Shown in pieces: positions 52,505-62,624 of a stretch of DNA of 64,000 bases (positions are counted from its first letter, which is position 1; the number at the start of each line of letters is the position of its first letter). Made by a program: the position numbers and the translations under genes. Origin of the DNA: PALSA-693 sp963780345 (GTDB taxonomy: Bacteria > Actinomycetota > Acidimicrobiia > Acidimicrobiales > Palsa-688); the NCBI GenBank assembly GCA_963780345.1, contig CAWABU010000006.1:558001-622000 (forward strand), written 5' to 3'. The notes beneath the pieces were generated by a model that saw nothing but the letters and a program-made list of their open reading frames with translations, was not told where the DNA came from and did not search any database.

Positions 52505-52584
52505 CTGGGCGCGTTCTGTGCGTTGGGCGCGCTTTTGGCGATTAGACGACACTAAACGCGCCCGAACTTACCGAACGCGCCCAG
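52505..52584. repeat. Dispersed hairpin repeat, family 2, copy B
   Basis: 80 bp from CTGGGCGCGTTCTGTGCG to CCGAACGCGCCCAG. It shares with copy A (36938-37019) the outer arms, the second GGGCGCGCTTTTGG, and CGCGCCC before the right arm. The centre (CGATTAGACGACACTAAA) differs. It sits between the membrane protein and the YceH-like gene. Confidence 0.85.
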
Positions 52585-52630
52585 AAGGCCCGACCATCGG
52601 GGGCCTCTCGCAGCCGGGGCTCTGCCCGCG

Positions 52631-53407
52631 TCAGCCGCCGAGTTGGTCGCGAAGCCGATCGAAGGCGTCCTGCAAGGCCGCCACCTCGTCGCGAAGGGTG
52701 GCGACCTCGTCGGCGAGCGACTCCAGCCTGTCCGCCGGGGACAGGCCGGTAGAGAAACCTGCCGCCGGCGGAGGGCCGGCCTCACTGCTTCCGTCGGCGA
52801 TCCCGTCGCCGACGCTTTCGGAAATGGAAGGCGCGGCGGCAGCAGAAGGCGCCACGTCCCGAGCACCGGCCTCCGGTGCCGCCGCGCCGAGGTACTCACC
52901 TCTCTCCGAGGGTGCCGGCGGGCTCAGTAGCTGGGCCCAGCGTTCCTCCTTCTGGCCGGGCCGGCGCGAATGGCGCACGACGAGCGGCTCGGCCTTCTCG
53001 CTCAGGCGCACCAGGTCGGCGTCGACGGCGTCAATCCCGTCGAAACGCGCCATGCGCTCGGTGCGCGCCCGCAATTCGCCACCCGTTTGCGGGCCGCGGA
53101 GCAAGAGCACCGCCAGCAGCGCCAATTCCCGATCATCGAGCCCGAGGCGCTCGGTCAGGGCGTGCCGGTAGCGCGTGACGGAACGGCCGTGGGACGGATA
53201 AACGAACCCGATCAGCTCGGCGTTGCGCAAGCTGGTCACCGCGGTCTGCACGGTCTGTTCGTCGTAGGAGACGACCGGGTCACGATTCGAAGACTGATTG
53301 CAGGCCAGCACCAGTGAGTTGAGGGTCAACGGATACTGCTGCGGCGTGGTCAGCTGCTTCTCGATGAGGCTGCCGACGACCCGGCCCTCCTCGGGGGTCA
53401 GGTGCAT
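52631..53407 (-). CDS. YceH-like protein (DUF480)
   Basis: 258 residues. MHLTPEEGRVVGSLIEKQLT and PQQYPLTLNSLVLACNQSSN are the family start; TAVTSLRNAELIGFVYPSHG and RYRHALTERLGLDDRELALL follow, with two winged-helix domains (about 1-80 and 85-170). The C-terminal Ala/Ser-rich linker and short coiled coil (LADEVATLRDEVAALQDAFD) are typical of longer actinobacterial members. The function is unknown; nucleic-acid binding is likely from the fold. Confidence 0.92.
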   Translation of the reverse strand: MHLTPEEGRVVGSLIEKQLTTPQQYPLTLNSLVLACNQSSNRDPVVSYDEQTVQTAVTSLRNAELIGFVYPSHGRSVTRYRHALTERLGLDDRELALLAVLLLRGPQTGGELRARTERMARFDGIDAVDADLVRLSEKAEPLVVRHSRRPGQKEERWAQLLSPPAPSERGEYLGAAAPEAGARDVAPSAAAAPSISESVGDGIADGSSEAGPPPAAGFSTGLSPADRLESLADEVATLRDEVAALQDAFDRLRDQLGG

Positions 53408-53510
53408 GGCCTCCGATCATAGGAGCCTGGGTGCCGACCGGACCCTCGACGACCGACGTCACCGGGGCTCGGTGACCCGGTCGGGACAGTGGCCCGGACA
53501 GACTGATGAG

Positions 53511-53876
53511 ATGCAAACCGACCGGTCCACCTTCGAGGCGCTGGTTGCCGATGCCCTCGATCAGATACCCGAGTCGCTCGGCCGCATGATGGAGAATGTG
53601 GTGGTTGTGGTGGAGGACTGGCCCACCGCCGAGCAACTCGCGGGCAGGCGGGGCACCCTCCTCGGGCTCTATCAGGGAATCGACCTCACCCGGCGCTCGC
53701 CGCTTTCTTACGCCGGCGTGATGCCCGACCGGATCACCATATTTCAGGGACCAATCAGCCAGCTGTCGAAAACGGAATCCGAGTTGGTGGATCTGGTCAC
53801 CACCACGGTCATCCACGAGGTGGCTCATCATTTCGGCATCTCCGATGCCCGTCTCGAGGAGTTGGGCTGGGCCTGA
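53511..53876 (+). CDS. Zincin-like metallopeptidase (DUF1025-type)
   Basis: 121 residues from ATG 53511. It is a minimal zincin with VIHEVAHHFGI (H-E-x-x-H plus a third His) and the conserved IFQGPISQLSKTESELVDLV segment. These small proteins may be proteases or metal-dependent hydrolases; their substrates are unknown. It is divergent from the YceH-like gene, with about 100 bp between the starts. Confidence 0.88.
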   Translation: MQTDRSTFEALVADALDQIPESLGRMMENVVVVVEDWPTAEQLAGRRGTLLGLYQGIDLTRRSPLSYAGVMPDRITIFQGPISQLSKTESELVDLVTTTVIHEVAHHFGISDARLEELGWA

Positions 53877-54196
53877 CCTCCACGGGGGGCCCTGTACGGC
53901 TCGGGGTTTCGGCCAGCAGGACGGCACATCTTCGGCGTGCTGATGGTCCCAGGGCCTGGCTGGCTGTCGCGATTGCCGAGCGCTTGGCCAGTCAGCCCGC
54001 TCGATCTTTGGTAATTTTCTTCACTTCTGGAGACTTATATACATCTGGTGTACATTTGACACCAGAGATGAGGCCCGCGGGGCAAAAGTCGGCGAGGGGG
54101 CTGGCGACGACCCGCCCCGGGCGCAGAAGCACCGGGACGGCGGTACCACCCCTGTAGCCTGTATCAGTGGCTGCTGCAACCACCTCCGGGATTGAT
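53877..54196. promoter_or_regulatory. AT-rich leader before metH with a CTGGTGT-N7-ACACCAG palindrome
   Basis: 320 bp without a supported gene, upstream of metH. At 54044-54066 TCTGGTGT and ACACCAGA form an 8-bp inverted pair with a 7-nt spacer, inside the most AT-rich DNA of this part of the window. It could be a repressor site for metH. No cobalamin or SAM riboswitch sequence was recognised. Confidence 0.5.
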
Positions 54197-57100
54197 ATGG
54201 GTTCCTACCTGGAAGCGGTGCGCGAGCGCGTGGTGATCTTCGACGGAGCCGTCGGGACCAACCTGCAGTTGCGACACCTCGGTCCCGACGATTTCGGCGG
54301 CGTGGCCCTCGAGGGCTGCAACGAGATGCTGGTGGACACCCGGCCGGACGTGATCGCCGACCTGCACCGGTCCTTCCTCGACGTCGGCTGCGACGTGGTC
54401 GAAACCAACAGCTTCGGGACGCTCCCCTGGGTGCTGGCCGAATACGGGCTCGCCCCGCGGACCCGCGAGCTGGCGGCCGCATCGGCGCGCCTCGCCCGTG
54501 ACGCGGTCGGGACGCCCGGGACGGCCGCCGGCGGTCCCTGGGTGGCGGGTTCCCTCGGCCCGGGCACCAAGATCGCCTCCCTCGGGCAGATCACCTTCGC
54601 CGGCCAGCGCGACGGCTACCAGGAGGCCGCCGCCGGGCTGCTCGAGGGCGGGGTCGACCTGTTCGTCATCGAGACGGTCCAGGACCTCCTCCAGGCCAAG
54701 GCCGCCATCATCGGCTGCCGCCGGGCCATGGCCGACGCCGGCCGCCAGGTCCCGCTGCAGGTGCAGGTCACCATCGAAACCACCGGCCGCATGCTGCTCG
54801 GCACCGAGATCGGGGCCGCCCTGACCACGCTGGCGGCGCTCCGCCCCGACGTCGATCGGCCTCAACTGCGCCACCGGCCCGGCCGAGATGAGCGAGCACC
54901 TCCGGTACCTCTCCCAGCGCAGCCCGATCCCGATCTCGGTGCTGCCCAACGCCGGGCTGCCCTCGGTCGTCGACGGCCGCATGCACTACGACCTGACGCC
55001 CGAGCAGCTGGCCGAGCACCACGCCCGCTTCATCACCGAGTACGGCGTCAGCATCGTCGGCGGATGCTGCGGCACCACCCCGGAGCACCTCCGGGCCGTC
55101 GTCGAGGCCTGCGGCCATCTCACCCCCTTCGCCCGCCGGCCCGATTGGGAGCCGGGTGTGGCGTCCATCTACAGCCACGTCCCCTACGACCAGACCCCGT
55201 CCTTGCTGGTCGTCGGCGAACGGACCAACGCCAACGGGTCGAAGAAGTTCCGGGAGGCCATGCTGGCCGACGACTGGGACACCTGCCTGGCCATGGCCCG
55301 GGAGGCCAGTCAAGAGCGGTTCGCACGTCCTCGACGTGTGCGTCGACTACACGGGCGAGGACGGCGTCGCCGACATGCGGGAGGTGGCGAGCCGTTTCGC
55401 CACCCAGGCCACCCTGCCGATCATGCTCGACTCCACCGAGCCGCCCGTCATCGAGACCGGCCTGCAACTGATCGCCGGCAAGCCGATCCTCAACTCGGTC
55501 AACCTCGAGGACGGCGACGCGCCGGGTACCCGCCTGGACCGTTTCCTGTCGATGGCCCGCGAGTACGGCGCGGCGGTGGTCTGCACCTGCATCGACACCG
55601 AGGGCCAGGCCCGCACGGCCGAGTGGAAGGTCCGGGCGGCCCGGGCCATCCACGACCTGGCCGTCGATCGCTACGGGCTGGCGTCCGAGGATCTGCTCTT
55701 CGATCCCCTGGTGCTGCCGATCACGACCGGGATGGAGGAGAGCCGCCGCGACGGGATCGAGACCATCGAGGGCATCCGGCGCATCAAGGCCGAGCTGCCC
55801 GGCGTCGGCACTCTCGTCGGGCTCTCCAATGTCAGCTTCGGCCTCAACCCGTCCGCCCGCCACGCCCTCAACTCGGTCTTCCTCCACGAGTGCCAGGAGG
55901 CCGGGCTCGACGCCGCCATCGTCCACGCCGCTCGTATCATGCCGCTGCACAAGATCGACCCTCACGTGGTCGAGGTGTGCCTCGACCTGATCTACGACCG
56001 CCGGGACCAGGCCAAAGGCTACGATCCGCTGGCCGAGCTGCTCCGGATCTTCGAAGGGGTGGCCGCCTCCAGCCTGGTCACCGAAGACCGCAGCGACTGG
56101 CCGGTCGAGCGCCGCCTCAGCCAGCGCATCATCGACGGGGATCGCGATGGGCTGGAGGCTGATCTGGAGTCCGCCCTCCTGGACCGGTGGGCCGCCCTGG
56201 ACATCGTCAACGGCCCGCTGCTCGGCGGGATGAAGGTGGTCGGCGACCTGTTCGGTTCCGGGCAGATGCAGCTGCCGTTCGTGCTCCAATCGGCGGAGAC
56301 CATGAAGGCTGCGGTGGCCTACCTGGAACCGCACATGGAAAAGACGGACGTCGGCGGCAAGGGCCGCATCGTCCTCGGCACCGTGAAAGGCGACGTCCAC
56401 GACATCGGCAAGAACCTGGTGGACATCATCTTCACCAACAACGGCTACGAAGTCCGCAACCTCGGGATCAAGGTGCCGCTCGCCGATCTGCTCGATGCGG
56501 CCCGGGACATGGGAGCCGATGCCATCGGCATGTCCGGCCTGCTGGTCAAGAGCACCCTGATCATGCGTGAGAACCTCCTCGAGATGAACGACCGGGGCCT
56601 CTCCGGGATCCCCGTCATCCTCGGCGGCGCCGCCCTGACCCGGACCTACGTCGAACGAGACCTGCGCTCCGAATACCAGGGCCGGCTGTTCTACGGCAAG
56701 GACGCCTTCGAGGGCCTCCACACCATGGACCGGCTGATGGAGCTCAAGCGCAGCGGCGTGGACGACCCCGATTTCGGCCGGGCGCTGGAAGGCCGCGAGG
56801 GAGCCCGCCCCCGGGCGGCCCGGGCGGCTGCAGCCGGAGCTGACGGCGCCGACGTCGAGATCGACCCGAACCGGCCCGCCCGGGCGCCCTCGGTGGCCAC
56901 CGACAACCCCGTGTTCGTTCCTCCTTTCCTCGGTACCCGGATCGAGCGGGGCATTCCGCTCGACGACATCGCCGCCTACCTCAACGAGACCGCCCTCTTC
57001 CGCGCCCAATGGGGCTACCGGCCCGACAAGTCCCGCGAGGAGACCGACGCCGAGTTCAAGGACCGCCTCCGGGGCGAGCTGCGGATCCGCCTGGCCGAGG

Positions 57101-57717
57101 CGCGGACGGCCGGGGTGCTCCAGCCCGCGGTGGCGTACGGCTATTTCGCGGTCAACTCCGAGGGCGAGGATCTGATCGTCTGGAAGGACGAAACCCGCAC
57201 CTCGGAGTGGCTGCGCTTCACCTTCCCCCGCCAGGACGCCGACCCGTGGTTGTCGATCGCCGACTTCTTCCGGTCCGCCGCATCCGGCGAGGCCGACTAC
57301 GCCGCATTTCACGTGGTCACCATGGGCACCCGGGCGGCCGAAGAAGCGGCCCGTCTTTTCCAGGAGAACCGTTATCAGGACTACCTCCACCTCCACGGCC
57401 TCGGAGTGGAGATGACCGAAGCGCTGGCGGAGCTGTGGCACCACCGCATCCGACAGGAGTGGGGATTCGTGTCGGAGGACGGGCCGACGCTCGGCGGGCT
57501 GTTCCGGCAGCAGTACCGAGGCGGGCGTTACTCCTGGGGGTACGACGCCTGTCCCGACCTGGAGGACAACGCCAAGTGCGCCGAGCTGGTCGGGGCCGAG
57601 CGCCTCGGGGTGGAAGTCAGCGAGGAGACGTCCTGGCAGTTCCACCCCGAACAGACCACCGCCGCCATCGTCTGCCATCACCCCCAGGCGAAGTACTTCG
57701 TCGTGCGCCGCTCCTGA
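54197..57717 (+). CDS. metH: Cobalamin-dependent methionine synthase, frameshifted twice in this sequence
   Basis: All four MetH modules are present: the homocysteine domain (VIFDGAVGTNLQLRHLGPDD, GGCCGTTPEHL), the pterin domain (VNLEDGDAPGTRLDRFLSMA), the B12 domain with KGDVHDIGKNLVDIIFT (the His that binds cobalt) and the AdoMet activation domain (RYSWGYDACPDLEDNAKCAE). Two one-base insertions (G near 54854, C near 55306) break the frame. Removing them joins the parts into 1172 residues, typical of MetH. Start ATG 54197 is preferred; a GTG at 54167 is possible. It makes methionine from homocysteine and regenerates tetrahydrofolate. Confidence 0.92.
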
Positions 57718-57724
57718 GTACATC

Positions 57725-59281
57725 GTGAAGGAGCTGGTGTACCACCGCTTTCTGCTCCCGACGCTCGAGCGGCTGGGGCCCGCGACCGCGGTTCTCGACG
57801 GGGACTTCACCGCCACCTTCGCCGAGCACGGGGACCGGGTCTGCCGTCTGGTCGACGGGATGGCGGGCGAGATCGGCGTGGGTCGCGGCGACCGCTTCGC
57901 GGTCATGGCCCTCAACGGACACCAGTTCCTCGAGCTCTACCACGCCAGCTTCCTGGGCGGCAGCGTGATCAACCCCCTCAACCTGCGGCTGGCGCCGCGG
58001 GAGCTGGCGTTCATCCTCAGGGACTCCGCCAGCCGGGTGTGTTTTGCCGACGCCTTCTTCGCCCCGATGATCGACGCGGTGCGGGACGAGGCCGGAATCG
58101 ACCAGGTGGTGCTGATCGGCGCGGGCGACGTACCCCACGACGTCGCCTACGAGGATTTGCTCGCGGCAGGTGCGCCCATCTTGCCGGCCGAGCCCGAGGA
58201 GGACGACCTGGCCATTTTGATGTACACGGGCGGGACCACCGGGTTGCCCAAGGGCGTGGCCATCGACAACCGGGCCCTCATGCTCGACGTGTACAAGGTC
58301 GCCACCCGGTTCGGCATGAGTGAGCGCAACGTCTATCTGCACCAGACGCCGATGTTCCACGCCGCCTCGCTGGGCGGCGTGCTGGCCGTTCCGGCGGTCG
58401 GCGGCCGGACCACCTTCGTCCCGCTCTTCCAGCCGGCATCGGTGCTCGACGTGACCGAAGGCCACCAGGTGACCATGACGGTGATGGTGCCGACCATGGT
58501 GGCGATGCTCCTCGACCATCCGGAATTCCAGCGGGAGCGGATGGCGTCGCTGCAGGTGCTCATCTACGGGGCGTCCCCGATGCCGACCGCGCTGGTTCAG
58601 CGGGTCCAGGCCGTCTTCCCCCACGTCGATCTGTATCAGGGGTACGGGATGACGGAGAATTGCGGTCTCCTCACCTGCCTGGGGCCGGACGAGCACCGGC
58701 GGGGCGGTGATCTGCTGCGGTCGGCGGGCCGGCCCCTACCGGGGTCCGAGGTGTCCATCCAGACCGAGGCCGGCGCCGTCCTGCCCCCCGGTGAGACCGG
58801 GGAGGTGTGCGCCCGGGCGGGCAACTACATGCGCGAGTACTGGAACCGGCCCGACGAGACGGCAGCCGCCTTCCGGGGCGGCTGGTATCACACCGGCGAC
58901 GCCGGCTACCTCGACCCCGACGGTTACGTCTACCTGGTCGACCGCGTCAAGGACATGATCGTGACCGGCGGGGAGAACGTCTATTCAGCCGAGGTCGAAA
59001 ACGCCATCAGCGACCATCCCGGCGTGGCCCAGGTGGCGGTGATCGGCGTCCCGTCCGAACAGTGGGGGGAGGCGGTCCTGGCCATCGTCGTGCCGAAGCC
59101 CGATGCGGTGCTCAGCGAGGACGAGATCAAGGGATGGGCCCGGGAGCGGATCGCCGGCTACAAGGTGCCGAAGGCGATCGAGTTTCGCCAGGAGCCCCTG
59201 CCGCTCTCGGCGGCCATGAAGGTCCTGAAACGCGAGTTGCGCGCGCCCTACTGGGAGGGCCGTGACCGGGCTGTCCAGTAG
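57725..59281 (+). CDS. Long-chain-type acyl-CoA ligase (AMP-binding)
   Basis: 518 residues from a GTG 7 bp after metH. AMP-binding motifs are LMYTGGTTGLPKGVAI (P-loop), YQGYGMTENCGLLTCL (A5), GWYHTGDAGYLDPDGYVYLV (A7) and VDRVKDMIVTGGENVYSAEV (A8), with the adenylating Lys in GYKVPKAIEF. It activates a carboxylic acid to its CoA ester; fatty acids or aromatic acids are possible. It lies upstream of patatin and WS/DGAT genes, so a lipid role is plausible. Confidence 0.92.
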   Translation: MKELVYHRFLLPTLERLGPATAVLDGDFTATFAEHGDRVCRLVDGMAGEIGVGRGDRFAVMALNGHQFLELYHASFLGGSVINPLNLRLAPRELAFILRDSASRVCFADAFFAPMIDAVRDEAGIDQVVLIGAGDVPHDVAYEDLLAAGAPILPAEPEEDDLAILMYTGGTTGLPKGVAIDNRALMLDVYKVATRFGMSERNVYLHQTPMFHAASLGGVLAVPAVGGRTTFVPLFQPASVLDVTEGHQVTMTVMVPTMVAMLLDHPEFQRERMASLQVLIYGASPMPTALVQRVQAVFPHVDLYQGYGMTENCGLLTCLGPDEHRRGGDLLRSAGRPLPGSEVSIQTEAGAVLPPGETGEVCARAGNYMREYWNRPDETAAAFRGGWYHTGDAGYLDPDGYVYLVDRVKDMIVTGGENVYSAEVENAISDHPGVAQVAVIGVPSEQWGEAVLAIVVPKPDAVLSEDEIKGWARERIAGYKVPKAIEFRQEPLPLSAAMKVLKRELRAPYWEGRDRAVQ

Positions 59282-59310
59282 AGCAGTCCGGGGCGGGTAA
59301 AAGACGGCCG

Positions 59311-60300
59311 ATGGCGCGTATCGGCCTGGTGCTTGGTGCCGGCGGCGCGACCGGGGGCGCCTTCCACGCCGGGGTGCTGGCAGCCCTGGAAGAGGCGACC
59401 GGCTGGGACCCCCGCACGGCCGAGGTGATCCTGGGTACCTCGGCCGGATCGATAACGGGCGCCATGCTGCGGGCCGGCTTCAGCGGTAAGGACCTGGCGG
59501 CGCGGACCGCGGGCGAGCCGCTCAGCCGGGCGGGCGTCGCCCTCCTGCAATCGGCCGGCCTGCCGTCCGGGGAGGCACCGGCCGGGCCCCGCCCCGACCG
59601 CGACCGCAGGCGGATGTCGGCTGCCCCGTCGGCGCCGTCGGTGTTGTGGGCCGCGGCCCGCCGGCCCTGGGCGGTCCGGCCCCCGTCCATCCTCGCCGGC
59701 CTCATGGCCGAGGGTGCCAGGTCGACCACGGTCATTTCCGAGGGGGTGGGCGCCCTGCTCGGCGATCGCTGGCCGCCGGCCCCGCTGTGGGTGGCGGCGG
59801 TGCGCCTGGCTGACGGCCGGCCGGTCATCTTCGGGCGCCACGGGTCGCCGGCCGCCACGCCCGGCGAAGCGGTGGCGGCGTCGTGCGCCGTTCCCGGATG
59901 GTTCGCGCCCGTATCGATTGGTGGGGCCCGCTACGTGGACGGCGGCGCCCACTCGCTGACCAACGTGGGACAGGTGGCCCGGGCCGGGCTGGATCTCGAC
60001 CTGGTGGTGATCAGCGCCCCGATGGGCCGGACCGGTCCCGGTGGCCGTCGGGGGGCGTGGCGCCGGGCAGCCCGGGCCCAGCTGGCCGTGGAGGCCGAGG
60101 TCCTCCGTCGGCGCGGGGTGCTCGTGGTGGCCTTCCAACCCACCGTCGAGGATCAAGCCGTGATGGGACCGGATGCCATGGACCCCGCCAGGCGGGCCCC
60201 GGTGCTCCGCCAGGTGCGGGCGTCGACCCGCGCCCGGCTGCGCCGGCCGGATGTGGCGGCCCGGCTGGCCCTGCTCACGGCGACGCCCCACAACGGTTAG
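59311..60300 (+). CDS. Patatin-like phospholipase
   Basis: 329 residues. GLVLGAGGATGGAFHAGVLA is the oxyanion-hole start, VILGTSAGSITGAML the G-x-S-x-G nucleophile, and YVDGGAHSLTNV the D-G-G catalytic Asp. It would hydrolyse acyl groups of lipids. A stretch of about 60 residues after LLQSAGLPSG is Arg/Pro/Ala-rich and may be an insertion. It converges with the WS/DGAT gene. Confidence 0.9.
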   Translation: MARIGLVLGAGGATGGAFHAGVLAALEEATGWDPRTAEVILGTSAGSITGAMLRAGFSGKDLAARTAGEPLSRAGVALLQSAGLPSGEAPAGPRPDRDRRRMSAAPSAPSVLWAAARRPWAVRPPSILAGLMAEGARSTTVISEGVGALLGDRWPPAPLWVAAVRLADGRPVIFGRHGSPAATPGEAVAASCAVPGWFAPVSIGGARYVDGGAHSLTNVGQVARAGLDLDLVVISAPMGRTGPGGRRGAWRRAARAQLAVEAEVLRRRGVLVVAFQPTVEDQAVMGPDAMDPARRAPVLRQVRASTRARLRRPDVAARLALLTATPHNG

Positions 60301-60326
60301 GCGGGCGTCGCGGCGGCCGGAACTGT

Positions 60327-61803
60327 TCAGCCGATGCCGACGGCTTTACCGAGAACGGCGATCTCGGCGACCAGCAGATCGGCGAGGTCCTCGAGGTCGG
60401 GCACCAGCTCGCGGCAGGACACCAGGCCGAAGTCCAGGGTGTCGCGGTAGCTCTGAACCGTGATGTTGACACCCTGACCCTCCACGATGGTGGACACCGG
60501 GTAGTAGTGCAGCATGAGCGCGGGGCCGAGTTAGAGCGCTGTCGCGGTCCCGGCACGTTCGAGATGACCAGGTTGAAGGGCGCGTTGAACCGATCGGCCA
60601 GCCGGAGCTGCGATGCGACCCGGGCGGCCCGGATGAACAGCGCCGGCGGGGCGAACTCGGCGTAGTCGGTCAGCACGTCGGCGGGGACGAGCGAGAAGCG
60701 GTCCTTGGCCTCGAACATGGTCTGTTGCATCAGGCGGAGGCGGTCGACGGGATCGGCGGAGGCCGTGGGCAGGATCGGGAACACGGCGGACACCCGGTTG
60801 GTCCACGGGTCGGCCTCGGCTCCGGTCCGGGTGGACACCGGCACCATGCCCACCAGGGGCCGGTCGGGCAATGCGTCACGGTCGAGCAGGTACTGGCGGA
60901 GGGCACCGGCGCAGACGGCCATCACCACGTCGTTGACGGTGGTCCCGGCCCGTTGCTTGATGGCCTTGATGTCGTCGAGCGGGACGGAGCGGACCGCCAC
61001 CCGGCGATGAGGGGTGATGGCGGCGTTGAACGGGGTCGGCGGGGCGGCGGCCTCGGGTGGGGGTGGAGGCCCGTCCGCCGTCCGATCCCAGCCGGCGGCG
61101 ACGCGGGCCCCGACCGGGTTCGGGATGATCCGGGCCAGTTCGGCCAGACCGGTGAGCCCCCGGTTCCGGGTCAGCTCGCCCAGGGCCCGGAGCGCCCGGA
61201 CCTGGAGCCGCACGAATTTTCGGGCTTGCGCATCACGCCCCCGACGGCCCAGGAGAGGACTTCAGCCGGGCTTGGCACCCGGTCGACCGGGGGGAGCTCC
61301 GATTGGGCCCGGTCCCGGCTGGGCCCGGGCTCGTGATCGTAAAGGGTCTTCATGAGCTCGGCGCCGAGAGCGCCGTCGATGGTGGCGTGGTGCAGCTTGA
61401 TGAGGATGGCGAACCGGTCTTCGCTCAGGCCCTCGATGATGTACACCTCCCAGAGCGGATGGGCCCGATCGAGGGGCCGGGCGACCAGGCGGGCGACCAG
61501 CTGGACCAGCTTGTCGTCCGTGCCCGGCGCCGGGAGCGCCGATTCGCGCAGGTGGAACTCCAGGTCCAGGTCCGGGTCCTCGATCCAGAACGGATGGTCG
61601 AGCTGCAGGGGCACCTCGACCAGCCGTCGCCGGAGGGGTTCCAGGTCCGGTAAGCGCCGGGCCAGTTTGTCCCGAAGCGCCTCGTAGGGCGACCACTCCA
61701 GGTCGTCCGGCCGGGCGAAGATGGCCAGGCCGCTGACGTGCCCAAAGGTCGGGCCGGACTCCATGTACAGGAAACTGGCGTCCACCCCGCTCAGCTGCTT
61801 CAC
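60327..61803 (-). CDS. Wax ester synthase/diacylglycerol acyltransferase, frameshifted twice
   Basis: From GTG 61803 it reads QLSGVDASFLYMESGPTFGH, and the catalytic LIKLHHATIDGA (H-H-x-x-x-D-G) is intact. Two places break the frame: near 61217 (an A-run on the minus strand; RKPEN should be RKPEKF) and near 60536, where a base is missing and a TAA appears at 60531-60533. The parts then continue in other frames (MLHYYPVSTIVEGQGVNITV). Restored, it is 492 residues, normal for this family. It would make wax esters or triacylglycerol, storage lipids common in actinobacteria. Confidence 0.85.
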
Positions 61804-61843
61804 GACCGCGTCCTCCCTTCGCGACTCCGAGAAGCGGGGACGG

Positions 61844-62572
61844 CTACAGCAATCCGGCGCTGGTCGCCCCGTCCACCATAAGCGCCGTACCGGAGATGTA
61901 CGCGGCCGACTGGGAGCACAGGAAGGCCACCGCCCGACCGAAGTCGGCCGGGTCTCCGATCGACGCCGGCAAGCTGCCGCCCAGCTGGCGGACCCGGTCG
62001 GTGGCGTGCAGCCCCGGCGCGATGAGGTTGAGGGTGACACCCGACGGGAACAGCTCAGCCGCCGCGGTCTTGGCCCAGGCCCACAGGCCGGTCCGGGCCA
62101 GGTTGGAGAGCGCCAGGGTCGGGATGGGTTGCTTGATGGAGTACGACGTGATGCAGCAGATCCGCCCCCATCCGCGCTCCTGCATCAGCGGCAGGGACGC
62201 CCGAATGAGCCGGACCGACGTGACCAGATTGGCGTTGACGGCCGCAGCGATCTGCTCGTCGTCGATCTCCAGCGCTCGTCCGGGCGGCGGACCTCCGGCG
62301 TTGGCCACCAGGATGTCCAACCGGCCGTAGCGGCGTTCGGTCTCCTCGACCAGTTGGGCTGGAGCCTCGGACCGGGTGACATCGGCGACCACGGGGTGCA
62401 CCTCGCCGCCGTCGGCCCGGATGGCGGCCGCCGCCTCCTCGAGGGCCGTCTCGCCGCGAGCGGCGATCACCACGCTGACCCCCTCGGCGGCCAGGGCCTG
62501 GGCGCTGGCCCGGCCCAGCCCCTTTGAGGCCGCGGTGACGAGGGCCACCTTGCCAGCCAGGCCGAGGTCCAT
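61844..62572 (-). CDS. SDR-family oxidoreductase with unusual active site
   Basis: 242 residues with VTAASKGLGRASAQALAAEG for NAD(P) and LVANAGGPPPG. In place of the usual Y-x-x-x-K, it reads ITSYSIKQPIPTLALSNLAR, then TGLWAWAKTAAAE; the Ser is there but the catalytic Tyr is not at its standard place, a feature seen in a subgroup of bacterial SDRs. A reduced or different activity is possible. Its start is ATG 62572. Confidence 0.85.
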   Translation of the reverse strand: MDLGLAGKVALVTAASKGLGRASAQALAAEGVSVVIAARGETALEEAAAAIRADGGEVHPVVADVTRSEAPAQLVEETERRYGRLDILVANAGGPPPGRALEIDDEQIAAAVNANLVTSVRLIRASLPLMQERGWGRICCITSYSIKQPIPTLALSNLARTGLWAWAKTAAAELFPSGVTLNLIAPGLHATDRVRQLGGSLPASIGDPADFGRAVAFLCSQSAAYISGTALMVDGATSAGLL

Positions 62573-62624
62573 CAGCCGGGCCCCGGGAACGATGGGCCGG
62601 CCAAGCGGCCACCGCCGCCGGCCG

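Noticed and set aside
53877..54196. Cobalamin or SAM riboswitch upstream of metH
   Set aside because: No B12-box or SAM-riboswitch core sequence was recognised in the leader.
55120..57915. A 931-codon open frame on the minus strand across metH
   Set aside because: It is the antisense shadow of a real GC-rich gene; its translation is low-complexity with no recognisable domain, while the plus strand carries unmistakable MetH motifs.
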